64,000 bases of DNA from Cellvibrionaceae bacterium AOL6 (lineage in GTDB: Bacteria; Pseudomonadota; Gammaproteobacteria; Pseudomonadales; Cellvibrionaceae), in contig NOXC01000015.1 in assembly GCA_003265435.1 (NCBI GenBank), forward strand, positions 23,309 to 87,308, in the 5' to 3' direction. Below, piece after piece: positions 17,295-27,900 of the stretch. The notes under the pieces were generated by a model. That model did no database searches. It saw only the letters and a program-made list of their open reading frames with translations, and was not told the DNA's origin. A program made the position numbers and the translations under genes. Position 1 is the stretch's first letter. Every line of letters begins with the position of its first letter.

Positions 17295-19229
17295 ATGTTG
17301 CCCGACATGTTAGACCCGAATGCTCTTGCCCAGCTCAACGCGCTGAAGACAGAAATTCAAGCCTCTAAAGACTATGCAGAGGGCATTGTGGCTGCTACCA
17401 GCGGTCGCTTTGGCTTTGTGCGCACCGATGACGGTCGCGACGTCTTCTTGTCGCCTGAAAAAATGGACCGACTGCTGCCCGGAGACCGTGTAAAAGTCAG
17501 CGTCACTGAGAACGACAAAGGCAAGCTGGAAGGCGAACTCGAATCGCTGCTGAACTCAGACATTAAAAAGTTTGTCGGGCAATATCGCGTGAAAGGCGCA
17601 GGCCATTTCGCTGTCCCGAGCGGCCCCCAGTTTAATCGCTGGATTTTCATCCCGCCGTCTCAGCGTAAAGGTGCGAAAGAGGGTGACTACGTCGTGGTCA
17701 AAATGTCACGCCACCCGTGGAAAGACGGCAAGGCGCAAGCCAATGTGGTATTCCGTATTGGCCAGCCTAGCGACCCGTTTATCGAACATAAATACACCAA
17801 AGCGAAGTACGAATTGAATTACCGTTCGACCGACGGGCACCAAAAACACACGGACACCATCCAGGCACAATTTGAAAAGGGCGAATTCGGTGACAAGCGC
17901 GAAGACTTGCGGGCCCTGCCCTTCTGCACCATTGACGCCGCGACCACACTCGATATGGACGACGCACTCGCAATCGAAAAGACGGACACAGGCTATCGCC
18001 TACACGTCGCGATCGCGGACCCCGGATTTGCCATCGCGCCGGATTCACCACTCGGCACTCAGGCGCGTACCTGTGGTCAGAGTGTCTACTTGCTGGGCGG
18101 GACGGTGCCCATGCTACCGGTGGCACTGGCGCATCACGCATTTTCGTTAGAAGCGGGTAAAGACAAACCTGCGCTCGTGTTCTCCCTCGAGATCAACCAA
18201 GAAGGGCAAGTCACGGACAGCCAGTTCCGCAAAGCCCTGATCCAATCCCGACACAAGCTCAGTTATGACGTCGTGGCTGCCCTCATCGAAAACAACGAGA
18301 CGGCGGACCTCGACGAAGACACTCAGGCTCAGCTCCACTTGCTCGCCGAAGCCAGCCAATGCCTGCGCAATCATCGAGAGCAACACGGTCTCGTCAGCGA
18401 CGACCACGGCGACTACGAATATCAGCTCGATGAGCGCGGGCATATCGTGTCCATCGATCTGCGCACGCGCAACGCCGCGCAGCAAATTGTCGAAGAGGCA
18501 ATGATTGCGACAAATATCGCTGCCGGTGCGCAACTGCAAGCGAATGGCTGTGGTTTGCATACGGTTCACCAGGGCTTCCGCGAAGACCGCATCGGAGAGG
18601 TACGCGCGCTGCTGAAAGAAGAAGGGATTGAAGCAGAGGACATTAACTCGCTGGAAGGCCACATCGCTCTGATGCGAACATTGCAGCAAGACGAGCAGAA
18701 GCAGCGTCTGATTCCCGCCCTGCGACGCATGATGCAACCATCAGAGTTGAGCCCTTCAGCCGGCCCCCACCTCGGTATGGGGCTACCCAACTACGCCACC
18801 ATCACCTCCCCTATCCGCCGCTTTGCGGACCTGTTCAACCATTGGTGTCTAAGTGCCATTGCGAACGGCGAGGATGCCCCCAAGCTCGACGAAGCAACAC
18901 TGCAAACCCTCAACGAAACCCTTCGCAATGGCCGTCAAGCCGACCGTGAACTGCAGCAGTGGTTGCTGTGTCTGCACACGGAGAAACTCGCCGGTACGCT
19001 GGCTAAAGGGAAGGTCCGTATCGTGACGCAACAGGGCTTTGGAGTGAAAATTCATGATACCGGCATCGAGGGCTTCGTGCTGTTTCCAAAGAAAACCGAA
19101 AAACAATTCGATGCCAAGCGTATGACGCTGACCGTGGCCGACACCACCTACTTTATCGGCCAGGAATTGGAAATAAAAATCGGCGCAGTGGATCACGACA
19201 AACGCCGCATTGCCTTTGAGCTGGCTTAG
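17295..19229 (+). CDS. rnb: Exoribonuclease II (RNase II, RNB family)
   Basis: A 644-residue RNB-family 3'-5' exoribonuclease, exactly the size of RNase II and much shorter than RNase R. The order is an N-terminal cold-shock/OB region (about residues 25-180), the RNB catalytic domain with the metal-binding signature IDAATTLDMDDAL (about residues 211-223) and a C-terminal S1 domain (about residues 555-640). It degrades single-stranded mRNA processively in the cytoplasm. Start: ATG 17295 or ATG 17307 (MLDPNALAQ); a GAGG lies very close to the first, so the second may be the real one. It shares a terminator with the convergent lipase gene. Confidence 0.9.
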   Translation: MLPDMLDPNALAQLNALKTEIQASKDYAEGIVAATSGRFGFVRTDDGRDVFLSPEKMDRLLPGDRVKVSVTENDKGKLEGELESLLNSDIKKFVGQYRVKGAGHFAVPSGPQFNRWIFIPPSQRKGAKEGDYVVVKMSRHPWKDGKAQANVVFRIGQPSDPFIEHKYTKAKYELNYRSTDGHQKHTDTIQAQFEKGEFGDKREDLRALPFCTIDAATTLDMDDALAIEKTDTGYRLHVAIADPGFAIAPDSPLGTQARTCGQSVYLLGGTVPMLPVALAHHAFSLEAGKDKPALVFSLEINQEGQVTDSQFRKALIQSRHKLSYDVVAALIENNETADLDEDTQAQLHLLAEASQCLRNHREQHGLVSDDHGDYEYQLDERGHIVSIDLRTRNAAQQIVEEAMIATNIAAGAQLQANGCGLHTVHQGFREDRIGEVRALLKEEGIEAEDINSLEGHIALMRTLQQDEQKQRLIPALRRMMQPSELSPSAGPHLGMGLPNYATITSPIRRFADLFNHWCLSAIANGEDAPKLDEATLQTLNETLRNGRQADRELQQWLLCLHTEKLAGTLAKGKVRIVTQQGFGVKIHDTGIEGFVLFPKKTEKQFDAKRMTLTVADTTYFIGQELEIKIGAVDHDKRRIAFELA

Positions 19230-19241
19230 CGAGCAGCACAT

Positions 19242-19270
19242 AAAAAAGGGCAGCTTAGCTGCCCTTTTTT
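19242..19270. terminator. Bidirectional terminator between rnb and the lipase gene
   Basis: GGGCAGC-tta-GCTGCCC perfect 7-bp stem with A6 on the left and T6 on the right, so it works for both convergent genes. Confidence 0.9.
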
Positions 19271-19292
19271 ATTGCCTCACACCGCGTAGTCG

Positions 19293-22268
19293 CTACGGCT
19301 CGACCACCTCGGGATTGCTGACAATAGAGCCCGCAACCTGACCACCCTGTGCAAAGAAACGCACGAACTCCGACACCATTTCGCTGAACACCGCCGCGCT
19401 GCTGTAGGGGTCGACCTGTGTGTTCCCTGCCGTGATGGGCGTTGCGTGACTGCCCTCTGTGAAGCGCGTCACCAACACCGCGGCTTGGGCACTGGCCTCT
19501 GCGTCCGCCGTTTTCACTGCAGAAAACTGTGCCAGCAGGGGTTCCGTGCCGGCAAGCGGCGCAGGAAAGTTCACAATCTCGAAACCGTTATCCAGCGTCG
19601 CGTTGTAAGGGCCAAGACCATCACCCCAAAGTGTATCCGCCGCATTGGGGATGGTGTGATCAGCAGGATGATCGGCCGTGCCATCACCAATGATTTCGGT
19701 CAACAGCACCCCACCTCGGTCTTCCTGGCTGGCAAGCAAAGGCGCAAAGTGCAAGGGGTCGACACGGTCAACAATGCCCTGGAACACACTCAAATAGCTT
19801 TCAAGGCCGCTCGTGCCGGGCGCCAACTCGGCACTCGCCGCCGCAAGACCTTGCAGAATACGCGGAGAAAAAACCTGAGAATTCGTCAGCAAGCGTGCAA
19901 CCCCGCCACCGGTATTCATAAAAGCCGATGCCTGTACAAAGGGCTGCGCACTGAAGGGACTTTCCTGAGTGGCGACGGCGTTATTGATCGCCATAAAGGG
20001 AATGCCATCAATTGCCCCCATCGAATGACCAATCATGTACACCTGAGTGGTGTCCAGATCACCGAGGGCGCCATCACCATCGACATCCAGATAGGCCAGT
20101 GACGCGTTCAGGTTGAGTAAGTCCAATACCATTTGACTCAGTCGGTCGCGCGTATTCACAAAGCCGCTCAAATTAATGAACAGCGAACCCGAACTGCCGA
20201 ACAGGCTGTCGTAGTCCATTGGCACCGGCGCACTGCTCGCATCCGCCGTAAAATTATAATGGCGCTCCGTCAGCATGGCTGAAGGGGCTTCTGGAGCACC
20301 TTGAGGCAGGTTTGCTTCAATGGCTGCCTCCGGTGCGCTCGCATTAAACAGGCCGGCAACCGTTGAACCTGCAGGAACAGCGCCATGCAAAGGCTGGTCA
20401 ATGGCGACCGTGGCGAAGCACGGCGCACCGCTGGGGCCACTGAGATCCGCATTCACACAGGCAAAGGCCAGGGCATTCGCCATCGGCAGCACCGCGCTGC
20501 GATCCGTGCCAATACCGTGAACAAATACCACCACCGGCCAACCGTTCTCCGGGCGACTGATACCAAAGGCACCTAACGTGGCTTCATCTGGCATCACCGC
20601 CAGGAGGGGTACGGTTGCGTCGTGTTTTTTCTCTGGGAACGGAAATCGATAAGTGACTTTGTCTGAGGGGGGCGTGGTCCCTAAATCCTGACCGCTACCG
20701 ATATCGATCGCCGCACCCACGGTTGCACTTGCTTCCCAGGTATCCAACATCAGACTGGCCCCAGTGCTGTCCGCCGCAGCTTGATACTGAGGCAAGGTGA
20801 TTTGCCCCTGGTACACCTGCGCAGGCGCCACCAATGCGGGGTTGATCTGCGAGGCAGGATCTACCCGGAAAAATCGGGCTTCACGGGGTGCAGGCACCGG
20901 GAAGACGCTCTGAGGGTTGCCCCCGGACAGGGCCAACACCGTGCCCAAGGCTTCACTGGCAATATCGACATAGGGCTCTTGGTCACCCTGTTCGGCAGAG
21001 CCACTGTCATGCACTTGAATCGCCGCTTGTGCCGCCGCAGTTTGCATAACAAAGGCCGCACTCGCATCCGCAGACGCGATGGTTCCGTAATCCGCACCGG
21101 CCTGAATCGCACCCGCAATATTAGCGCTATAAAGTGGATTGGGGCTGCTGTCTGGCAGAGACGGAGAGGTCAGTAAGAAAGCGAGCGTTTGATTGATCGC
21201 GATGTCCGTCGGCGTAGACAGGCCACTGGTATCACCATTTAAGCGGTACACGCCGCTGACCACTTTGGTAATCGCGTCCTGCTTGTAGCGCACACGTGCG
21301 CTTTCCTCAAAAAAAGTCTGGGGCGCTGCAGCAGCCTGCAACACATCTGACGACGCCGTCGTGGTGAAGCTTAAGGTCATCTGAATGTCTGGGTCGCCGA
21401 GCAGACTCAGGTCAAGCCCCGCCTGCTCAAACACCGCTGTGCGAAAGCCGAAGTAGCCTTCGGCAAGGCGCTCCCAGCCCTGAATGGCCGGACGCAGTGG
21501 CACGAGCGCAGGGTTCACTCCCGCAATGTTGGATTCAGGGTCTTTTAGGGTCTCATAGGCGGTATTGGGATACACCGCGTTCCCCTTTGCGTCCACCACG
21601 CCCGTCACAACGACGAGGTACTTGGTTTTCGCCTGCAGAGGCGTTAACGGCGTCAGACGCAGTATGTTGTTTTCTTGACCGTCCAAGCCGATCACTTCGA
21701 CTCGAACTTTCGGGGCCGCCAGCGCTTGCAGCGTCGCCACATCGCCCGAAGCGACCGCCTGCTGGTAGGCTAGGGCTTCCGCAAACGTGGGCACCTCAAC
21801 GCTCTCGGCACTGCCATCGCCATCGAGATCAAGCGAGGCCTGACTCAAGGCGTCTCCGCTGGGGTAGGTCAAAGGCAGCAGGAAAATGTTCTGCGCAGGA
21901 TTCGGTATGACTTGCCCTTCCACCGCGATGAAGCTGTTGGCATCGAGGCTTTGATCGGGATCCAAACTGCCGGTGAATTCAATGTCGTAGGACGCAATCA
22001 GAGAATTCCCCTCCAACGCATCGATACCCGATATCACGGGGTTCCCCGGCTCATCACCCGCGTACATGGTGCCGTCTGCGGCCGCTTCACTGGCAAACAA
22101 CAGGTCGTTCGGCACAGGCAGTTCGCTGAAAGCGGGGTTGAACACAACGTAGGTGCGATCTACCGGGTACACCGTGTTGAGGTCTTCTTCTCGATTGTCG
22201 TCACCGGAGCACGCCACTAGAGTCGTGAAAATGGCGGTGAGCGGTATCGCGTGGCGTAGGATTTTCAT
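19293..22268 (-). CDS. Pla-1/cef-type extracellular lipase, lipoprotein (VolA-like)
   Basis: A 991-residue lipoprotein with lipobox LVAC (about Cys20) followed by SGDDN. The N-terminal half matches the Lipase_bact_N region (VYPVDRTYVVFNPAFSELPVPNDLLF…). The C-terminal alpha/beta-hydrolase domain has VVFVHGIGTD (oxyanion region) and the nucleophile elbow GHSMG at Ser749. The family comprises the Pla-1/cef lipases of Aeromonas and Vibrio VolA, a surface-exposed lysophospholipase that releases fatty acids for uptake. The same role is likely here. An Asp-rich stretch (DLDGDGSAESVEVP, YLDVDGDGALGDLD) resembles calcium-binding loops. It stands alone, with a terminator downstream. Confidence 0.87.
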   Translation of the reverse strand: MKILRHAIPLTAIFTTLVACSGDDNREEDLNTVYPVDRTYVVFNPAFSELPVPNDLLFASEAAADGTMYAGDEPGNPVISGIDALEGNSLIASYDIEFTGSLDPDQSLDANSFIAVEGQVIPNPAQNIFLLPLTYPSGDALSQASLDLDGDGSAESVEVPTFAEALAYQQAVASGDVATLQALAAPKVRVEVIGLDGQENNILRLTPLTPLQAKTKYLVVVTGVVDAKGNAVYPNTAYETLKDPESNIAGVNPALVPLRPAIQGWERLAEGYFGFRTAVFEQAGLDLSLLGDPDIQMTLSFTTTASSDVLQAAAAPQTFFEESARVRYKQDAITKVVSGVYRLNGDTSGLSTPTDIAINQTLAFLLTSPSLPDSSPNPLYSANIAGAIQAGADYGTIASADASAAFVMQTAAAQAAIQVHDSGSAEQGDQEPYVDIASEALGTVLALSGGNPQSVFPVPAPREARFFRVDPASQINPALVAPAQVYQGQITLPQYQAAADSTGASLMLDTWEASATVGAAIDIGSGQDLGTTPPSDKVTYRFPFPEKKHDATVPLLAVMPDEATLGAFGISRPENGWPVVVFVHGIGTDRSAVLPMANALAFACVNADLSGPSGAPCFATVAIDQPLHGAVPAGSTVAGLFNASAPEAAIEANLPQGAPEAPSAMLTERHYNFTADASSAPVPMDYDSLFGSSGSLFINLSGFVNTRDRLSQMVLDLLNLNASLAYLDVDGDGALGDLDTTQVYMIGHSMGAIDGIPFMAINNAVATQESPFSAQPFVQASAFMNTGGGVARLLTNSQVFSPRILQGLAAASAELAPGTSGLESYLSVFQGIVDRVDPLHFAPLLASQEDRGGVLLTEIIGDGTADHPADHTIPNAADTLWGDGLGPYNATLDNGFEIVNFPAPLAGTEPLLAQFSAVKTADAEASAQAAVLVTRFTEGSHATPITAGNTQVDPYSSAAVFSEMVSEFVRFFAQGGQVAGSIVSNPEVVEP

Positions 22269-22593
22269 CGTGTATGTCCTCAGAATTATTGTTTTTCAGG
22301 AGAGGGACGGAAAACAATCACCGCATAATAGGCTCCTGGCGCCGCTTTTTCAAACACCCGTTTAATATGAGCGTTCAAAGCCTGTCGCACTTCTCGCTGA
22401 AATGCGACAGCCGGCACAAGCCCGATACGGCATAAGGGCTGTAAACTCTAATAGTGTGGATCAAAAAACAGAATTTTGCCGCTCTCAGAATGAAAGCGTC
22501 TAAACACGCGTGGCAATGCACGACCTTACGTGAAATTAAGCACCATGACCTTGCTGAGATTCCCAATTATTCGAGTTCATCGGAGATTTCGTC
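22269..22593. other. Intergenic region upstream of the lipase gene
   Basis: The 325 bp between the lipase start and the IS3 remnant presumably hold the lipase promoter and the left flank of the decayed insertion sequence. I see no further gene, and no clear terminal inverted repeat of the IS. Confidence 0.3.
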
Positions 22594-22809
22594 ATGAAGA
22601 AACGCTATCCAGAAGAAGAGGTTATTAGACGACAGGAGGCTGGCACCAAGGCTGATGACATCTGCCAAGCCCCGAACATCTCGAAAGGCACCTTCTACAG
22701 CAGATGCAGTAAGTACGTAGGCTTGGAGGTGTGCGAGGCCAAGCGGTTGAAGGATCGCGAAGTCGAAAACAACTAACTTAAACGTCTTCTAGCGGAAAAT
22801 TACTGATAG
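22594..22809 (+). pseudogene. Decayed IS3-family transposase orfA
   Basis: The frame starts MKKRYPEEEVIRRQEAG and continues with a helix-turn-helix (ISKGTFYSRCSKY) and GLEVCEAKRLKDREVENN, all recognisable as the N-terminal OrfA of IS3-family elements. A TAA stop at 22774-22776 interrupts it; the same frame continues LKRLLAENY, the expected leucine-zipper continuation, then stops again. No orfB catalytic (DDE) sequence follows. The remnant marks the left edge of the accessory glycan locus. Confidence 0.75.
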
Positions 22810-22940
22810 CAAAAGACTTTTCAAGGGTATTTACTTCGGGGTAAGGTCAACCACGCTAACATGCGTGGCACCAGGGGGAAAACGATTGACGCCCCACAAC
22901 AAACTTGTTAAGAGAGCGCACAACCAACAAATTATCATAC

Positions 22941-22970
22941 AAAAAAGGCCAGCCGAAGATGAAGCTGGCC
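22941..22970 (-). terminator. Terminator of the TonB-receptor operon
   Basis: GGCCAGC-N10-GCTGGCC stem with an A6 tract on the plus strand giving a U6 run on the minus-strand transcript, about 50 bp after the binding-lipoprotein stop. Confidence 0.85.
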
Positions 22971-23022
22971 TTTGTACTGTCAAAAGTCGGTCAACGATGA
23001 CTTCATTAACAACTTGGATTTC

Positions 23023-24851
23023 TTACTGCACTTCATAGATCGCAATATCATCGAATAAAATCGTCTCACCAACAACCAGACCTTGCACAGCGACTGCAGG
23101 CATTACAGAAGTCCAATTCGTTCCATCAGCAGCCCACGTCGAAGGGATAGTAAAAATCGGGCTATCGTCAGTAGTAGTTGGAGTCCACGCACGATCTACA
23201 AATTCTACATATTGCCACTCGGTGGTAGCAGCTAGCTCAGCACTGAATTCAGGGCCAGTCGTAGTCATTTCTGAGAAGCTAGAAGACACACCTCCTGGCA
23301 AAGCACTATCGTGCCATGCCCCGAAATACAAACGGGCAATCACACCAGTTTTAGCCGTGCTGAGTTTTACCCATGCAGCTGCCTTTATTTGCTTGTTGTG
23401 ACCTGCGGCACCATGACCATATTGAACCGCCCATCGGTTGCTCCCGTCTAGGTTTTTATTCCAGTTGGCATAAATTGCACCATGCTCAGTAGCGTCAGTC
23501 ACAGGAATCAGTTCTAAAGAGTGTCCAAAGTGTGAATCGGCGTTTACAGAGCGAGTTACAGTTTCTTCACCAGCATCACCCGTAAGGGCAGTCCAATGCC
23601 AAAAATTAGGATCGCTAAAGGTGTGATCCCAAGAAATCCAGGAAACCCCGTCAGTGTTAGTGTCATAGCATGACTCGTTCTCGACAACGCTCACAGCTAC
23701 AGGAACAGCGTTTACGTTACCAACAGGTGTTGAAGTCGCCCCCCCGTCAAACGAACGGTCACTGATACAGGGCCTGAATTCATATTTGCCTCCGCGGTTT
23801 TACCACCGCCATTTAATGCAATATAACTCCATTGACTGAAACCATCCGCATCAATTGCTCCAAAACCAAGACCAGCAGCAACTGCGTCGTCTTCAGGACT
23901 CCAGGAGAAATCGTAAATCCCACTTAGGTCTTCACCATATGCTGGTGTGGGCTCAACACGTAATGCACCAGTGACACAAGCGGGAAACTCTTTCGTTAAT
24001 GCATCTGATGGGCCGTCAGCACTCGTTACAGCGATTTTAAACTTGTTATCAACTGTAACCTGAATATCACCACTGACACCCGTTACCGGGTCATTAATAG
24101 TAAGCGTCGTTGTACCGTCAGTTAGACCAGTCACATTGCCCGAAGCATCAACAGATGCGATTGCAGGGTCAGCCATAGTGAAAGTCAGGTTTGGACAAGC
24201 GGCCGATGGCATGACAGTGTATTCTGCAGCAACAGTTTGACCACCTTGCACTGTCATATTAGCACCAGTAATGCTCGCAGTATCAACCGCTACAGCATTG
24301 ATTGTGATGTTCATCGTTCGTTCTGCGGGGACGGCCCCATTTAGCACATTATATGTGACTGTGTACATATGGGATTGGCGAGGCCAAGGATTTTCCGGCG
24401 GGTTTTCAGGGTCCCACTCAGAACAGGTGCTCAAGCGCTCATCAAAACCTTCGAGCACTACGTGCATACTATTCCCATCGAGAAAGAATGGAGTGACTTG
24501 TTTCCCATCTTTTACAATAGTTGGAACCGGCAAGCCATACAGCGGTTCGTCATTATTCTCCGCGTTTGGATCCCAAATGATGCTTTCTTGCGTGAAAGAT
24601 ACCTGGCTTACACCGACACCATCTGTGGACCCAGACAGGTCCTTTCCACCAGCGCTCGCGCCATCAAGTAGGTCGATGGTAATGATACCCTGATCTTCGT
24701 CCACCACAACATCCAAAGACTCATCGTCAAATACGACTTCATCCTTGCCGTTGAAACCATAGTCGGTGCCTTCACCCACACCGCCACAGCTTGCCAGCAT
24801 TACCGTCAGCGGTGCAATCACCGCAAGTGTTTTTAGTAAGTATTTATTCAT
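23023..24851 (-). CDS. Glycan-binding lipoprotein, frameshifted at a G7 tract
   Basis: Surface lipoprotein probably serving the adjacent TonB receptor. The first frame (24851-23712, 379 aa) has lipobox LASC (Cys22), beta-rich regions, a BIG2-like Ig domain (about residues 190-270: ANMTVQGGQTVAAEYTV … GNVTGLTDGTTTLTI) and a second Ig-like region, then terminates 8 codons after a run of seven G. Re-reading one base there (or having eight G) joins it to an open frame that runs to 23023 and encodes a CBM4-like jelly-roll module (SWISWDHTFSDPNFWHW … ILFDDIAIYEV). The joined product would be about 609 aa. It follows the TonB-receptor gene by 74 bp and precedes a terminator. Whether the shift is an assembly error, phase variation or programmed frameshifting is undecided. 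Confidence 0.75.
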
Positions 24852-24925
24852 CTTACTTCTCCAATTTGAATTCTACGCCTGCGCGTAAATACGCAAGTCA
24901 CCTATTATTTTTTCTAGCAAATAGC

Positions 24926-27900
24926 TTAGAAGTTTAAACGAACGCCAACACGGAACAATCGCCCGGTATACCATTCCTGCACAGTTCTTGAAGTATCTAC
25001 ACCACTGTCGGTGACTGCATCGCCTTCATCCCAGATAGAACCATCAGCCTCGATCATGTAGCGCGAAGTCATAAAAGTACGGCGCCCCTCATCAGTGAGA
25101 TTGGTAGCTTGGAAAGTAAATGAAACAATATTGTTTAAACGATAGCTCGAACTAAAGTCGAGGCGATTATAGGGCTCTTGCCAGATCGAGATACCCGTTT
25201 GGCCGTGATCGATAGCTTGAGTACCTACGTAACTATTCGCCAAACGCAGCTCCAATTTATCGTTCTCCCAGAACACGGTCACGTTGCTAGAGTGACGGGG
25301 GGTATTAACTAGGGTCTTACCCTCTATCAGCTCTCCCGTTGTTTCGATCTCAATGTCATCAAATGATGAATCCTGGAAAGTGTAATTTGCCTGAACCCCT
25401 AATCCTGACCAGACGCTCGGTAAAAAATCGAACACCTGAGTATAGCCAAGCTCCAGACCCAAAATTTCAGCACCATCACCGTTCTGCACCTGCTGAATAC
25501 GCGCACTACGACACTCAATCTGCATCTGTTGAGTTCGCCAACCGGCAATATGGCGATATGGCAAACAAGTTTCACCACCTGCAGCTCCCGGGCCAGGCTC
25601 GCCTACAGGAGAAATTAACACATTGGCGTCCGCCAGCTCATAATCCAAACGCGCATCTTTAATAAAGTACGGCGTTTCAACAGTCGCTTCGATATTTTTC
25701 ATGTTTTTATGGAACAACGTCGCTGAAAGCATATCGCCTTCTTTGAAGTACCACTCTATTGAAAGGTCTAGGTTATCAGACTCAAGATTTTTAAGTTTAG
25801 TATTACCAGAACGTCCCGTAGCGTGCTCGTTCCACAAGTTTTCGTTCACTTGTAAACTCGGACTCAAGCTATCAAACTGCGGGCGAGTCATTGTTTTTGA
25901 TGCGGCAAACCGAGTAATAAGCTCTTCATTCACCTGAAAGTTCAAGTTCAAACTAGGTAAAATCACATCAAACGCTCCGGTATCACTTACCTTCGCAGCA
26001 CGAATGTAATTTTTCTGGGTATTTAAGCTCTCATCAGAATTTGAACGATAAAGTGTGGTACTTCGATCTAGCCAACGTTCCATCCCGCCATTGTTATTGA
26101 AGTACCAGTGACCTTGTGTACTATAGTCAAAGGTACCACCACCGTTTGGCAGAGGAAAAGTAGGTTGAATATAAGGCTCAACAGCCGCATTGAATCCAGC
26201 GATCCCACCAATGGGCAACCCATTATCGCCATACGCAATATTCATAACTCGGTTAAAGTTCATGCCATTAGCAGTATCAACCCAAGTTCCCGTAATTGCA
26301 TCATAAGGCAGGGAAGCTGGGACATTCATGTTATAAACATTATTTAAACGCCATGAATAACAGTTTTGATCATTGCCATCGCCTGAGTTTTGAGGCTCAT
26401 AGCGATGATCGCCATCTTGAGGGCCACCACTCCAATCGGGCTCTGCACATACCGGATTACTATCGTCGTAAAGACCGCGATTAATCGCCAAATCATACAG
26501 GTCAATCACGTGAGGGTTTGCATAAAAACCAACTCCTGCGTACCCATCGCCTTTTGTTTCGTCATTGACATAACGGAAACCGAAATTTCCTGTCAAGCGA
26601 CCATCAAGCGCATCAAAATTAGCTTTCACATAGCCAGCCAGAGTGTCTGTTTTGACTTTACGAGTGCCTCGGTTATCGGTGTCTACTTTTATTGAACCAG
26701 GCTTACGACCAAGCAATGCTTCGAATGCTTTGTCGTGATCGATCAAGGGCCAACCATTAAATACAGGGTTGCTTGTATCAATACCAAGCTTTTCACCATA
26801 ATTATCGTAAGGAAAAGCATCACTTGAAATCATGTCAACCATGCGAACCGATGACAAGCCATCGTAGGCGTAGTCAGTACCATCACCGTCACGAAATGTC
26901 GTACCCAAACCGATTGTAGTATTTTGAGTGTGCACATCCTTGGTACGGCTCGCATACTTAGCACCAAACTCGATTGTGGTCAGTCCGAACTTGTTTACTT
27001 CCCAATCAAAGTCAGAAAATAGAGAAGCATTGGTATCCGTCTGATAATTGTCACGAATATTAGTGCTACCTAAGTGGTTTGCGTACAAGTCAGAAGGGAT
27101 AAACCGAGTTGGAGCAGTTACGACATTACCCGTAACGGGGTTGAATACTGCGTGGGTTTCACCGTTGAAAAATTTACACTTTCCATTTGAGCTACAATCG
27201 TACCCGGTCGGCTCGATAATGCTCGGGTCATTATTTTCAACTGCCACAACACCAATCGTACCCCAGGTTTCAGTGCCCATATTAACGAAGTCTTCTGTTT
27301 CCTCGTCTGTGCTTGAATAACCTAAGGTTACATTCATGGAGAGCATGTCAGTCAGCGCCTGATCTAACTTCAAGGTAGCAACGGTAGTTTCAGAAATTGT
27401 GTCGCCCTGAGAACGGTTGAACCATCCACTACGTGCAACACCACGTAAACCGTCTAACGTTTGACTCTCCATATCGACGATTGCCCACTCGGGAGCGTCG
27501 TTAGCTTGGGCATTTTGAGACCCCATGTTATAACGCATGGAGTTATAGTCAGTCGTAACCGTTTGATTGGTGTAAGAAACATCCAATCGAATATCAGTTG
27601 TAATAGCTGGCTGGAACTGCACTCCAAAGTTACCGGTTAAACGCTTACGCTCGTTATTACTCAACGCCATGTGGATTGAATCACGGCGAAGAACTTCAAC
27701 AGGAGAATCAACTGCAATTTCAGCGTCTGGATTTAAGTCGGCTGGCGCACCACCGTTAGCGTCGTTGTAACGAATGATTTTTCCACTAGCCTCATCAATA
27801 GCGTGAAAGCCCGAATCACCCAAGTTGGCATCAGAACCATCAACAACTCGAGCCAGAGAATCGCCCCAATCGTGAGTAACCCTGTCTTCTCGGTGTTTTT

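Noticed and set aside
23023..23694. Separate small gene starting at the GTG at 23694
   Set aside because: No ribosome site or signal peptide, and the frame continues upstream to the G7 tract, so it is better read as the 3' part of the lipoprotein gene.
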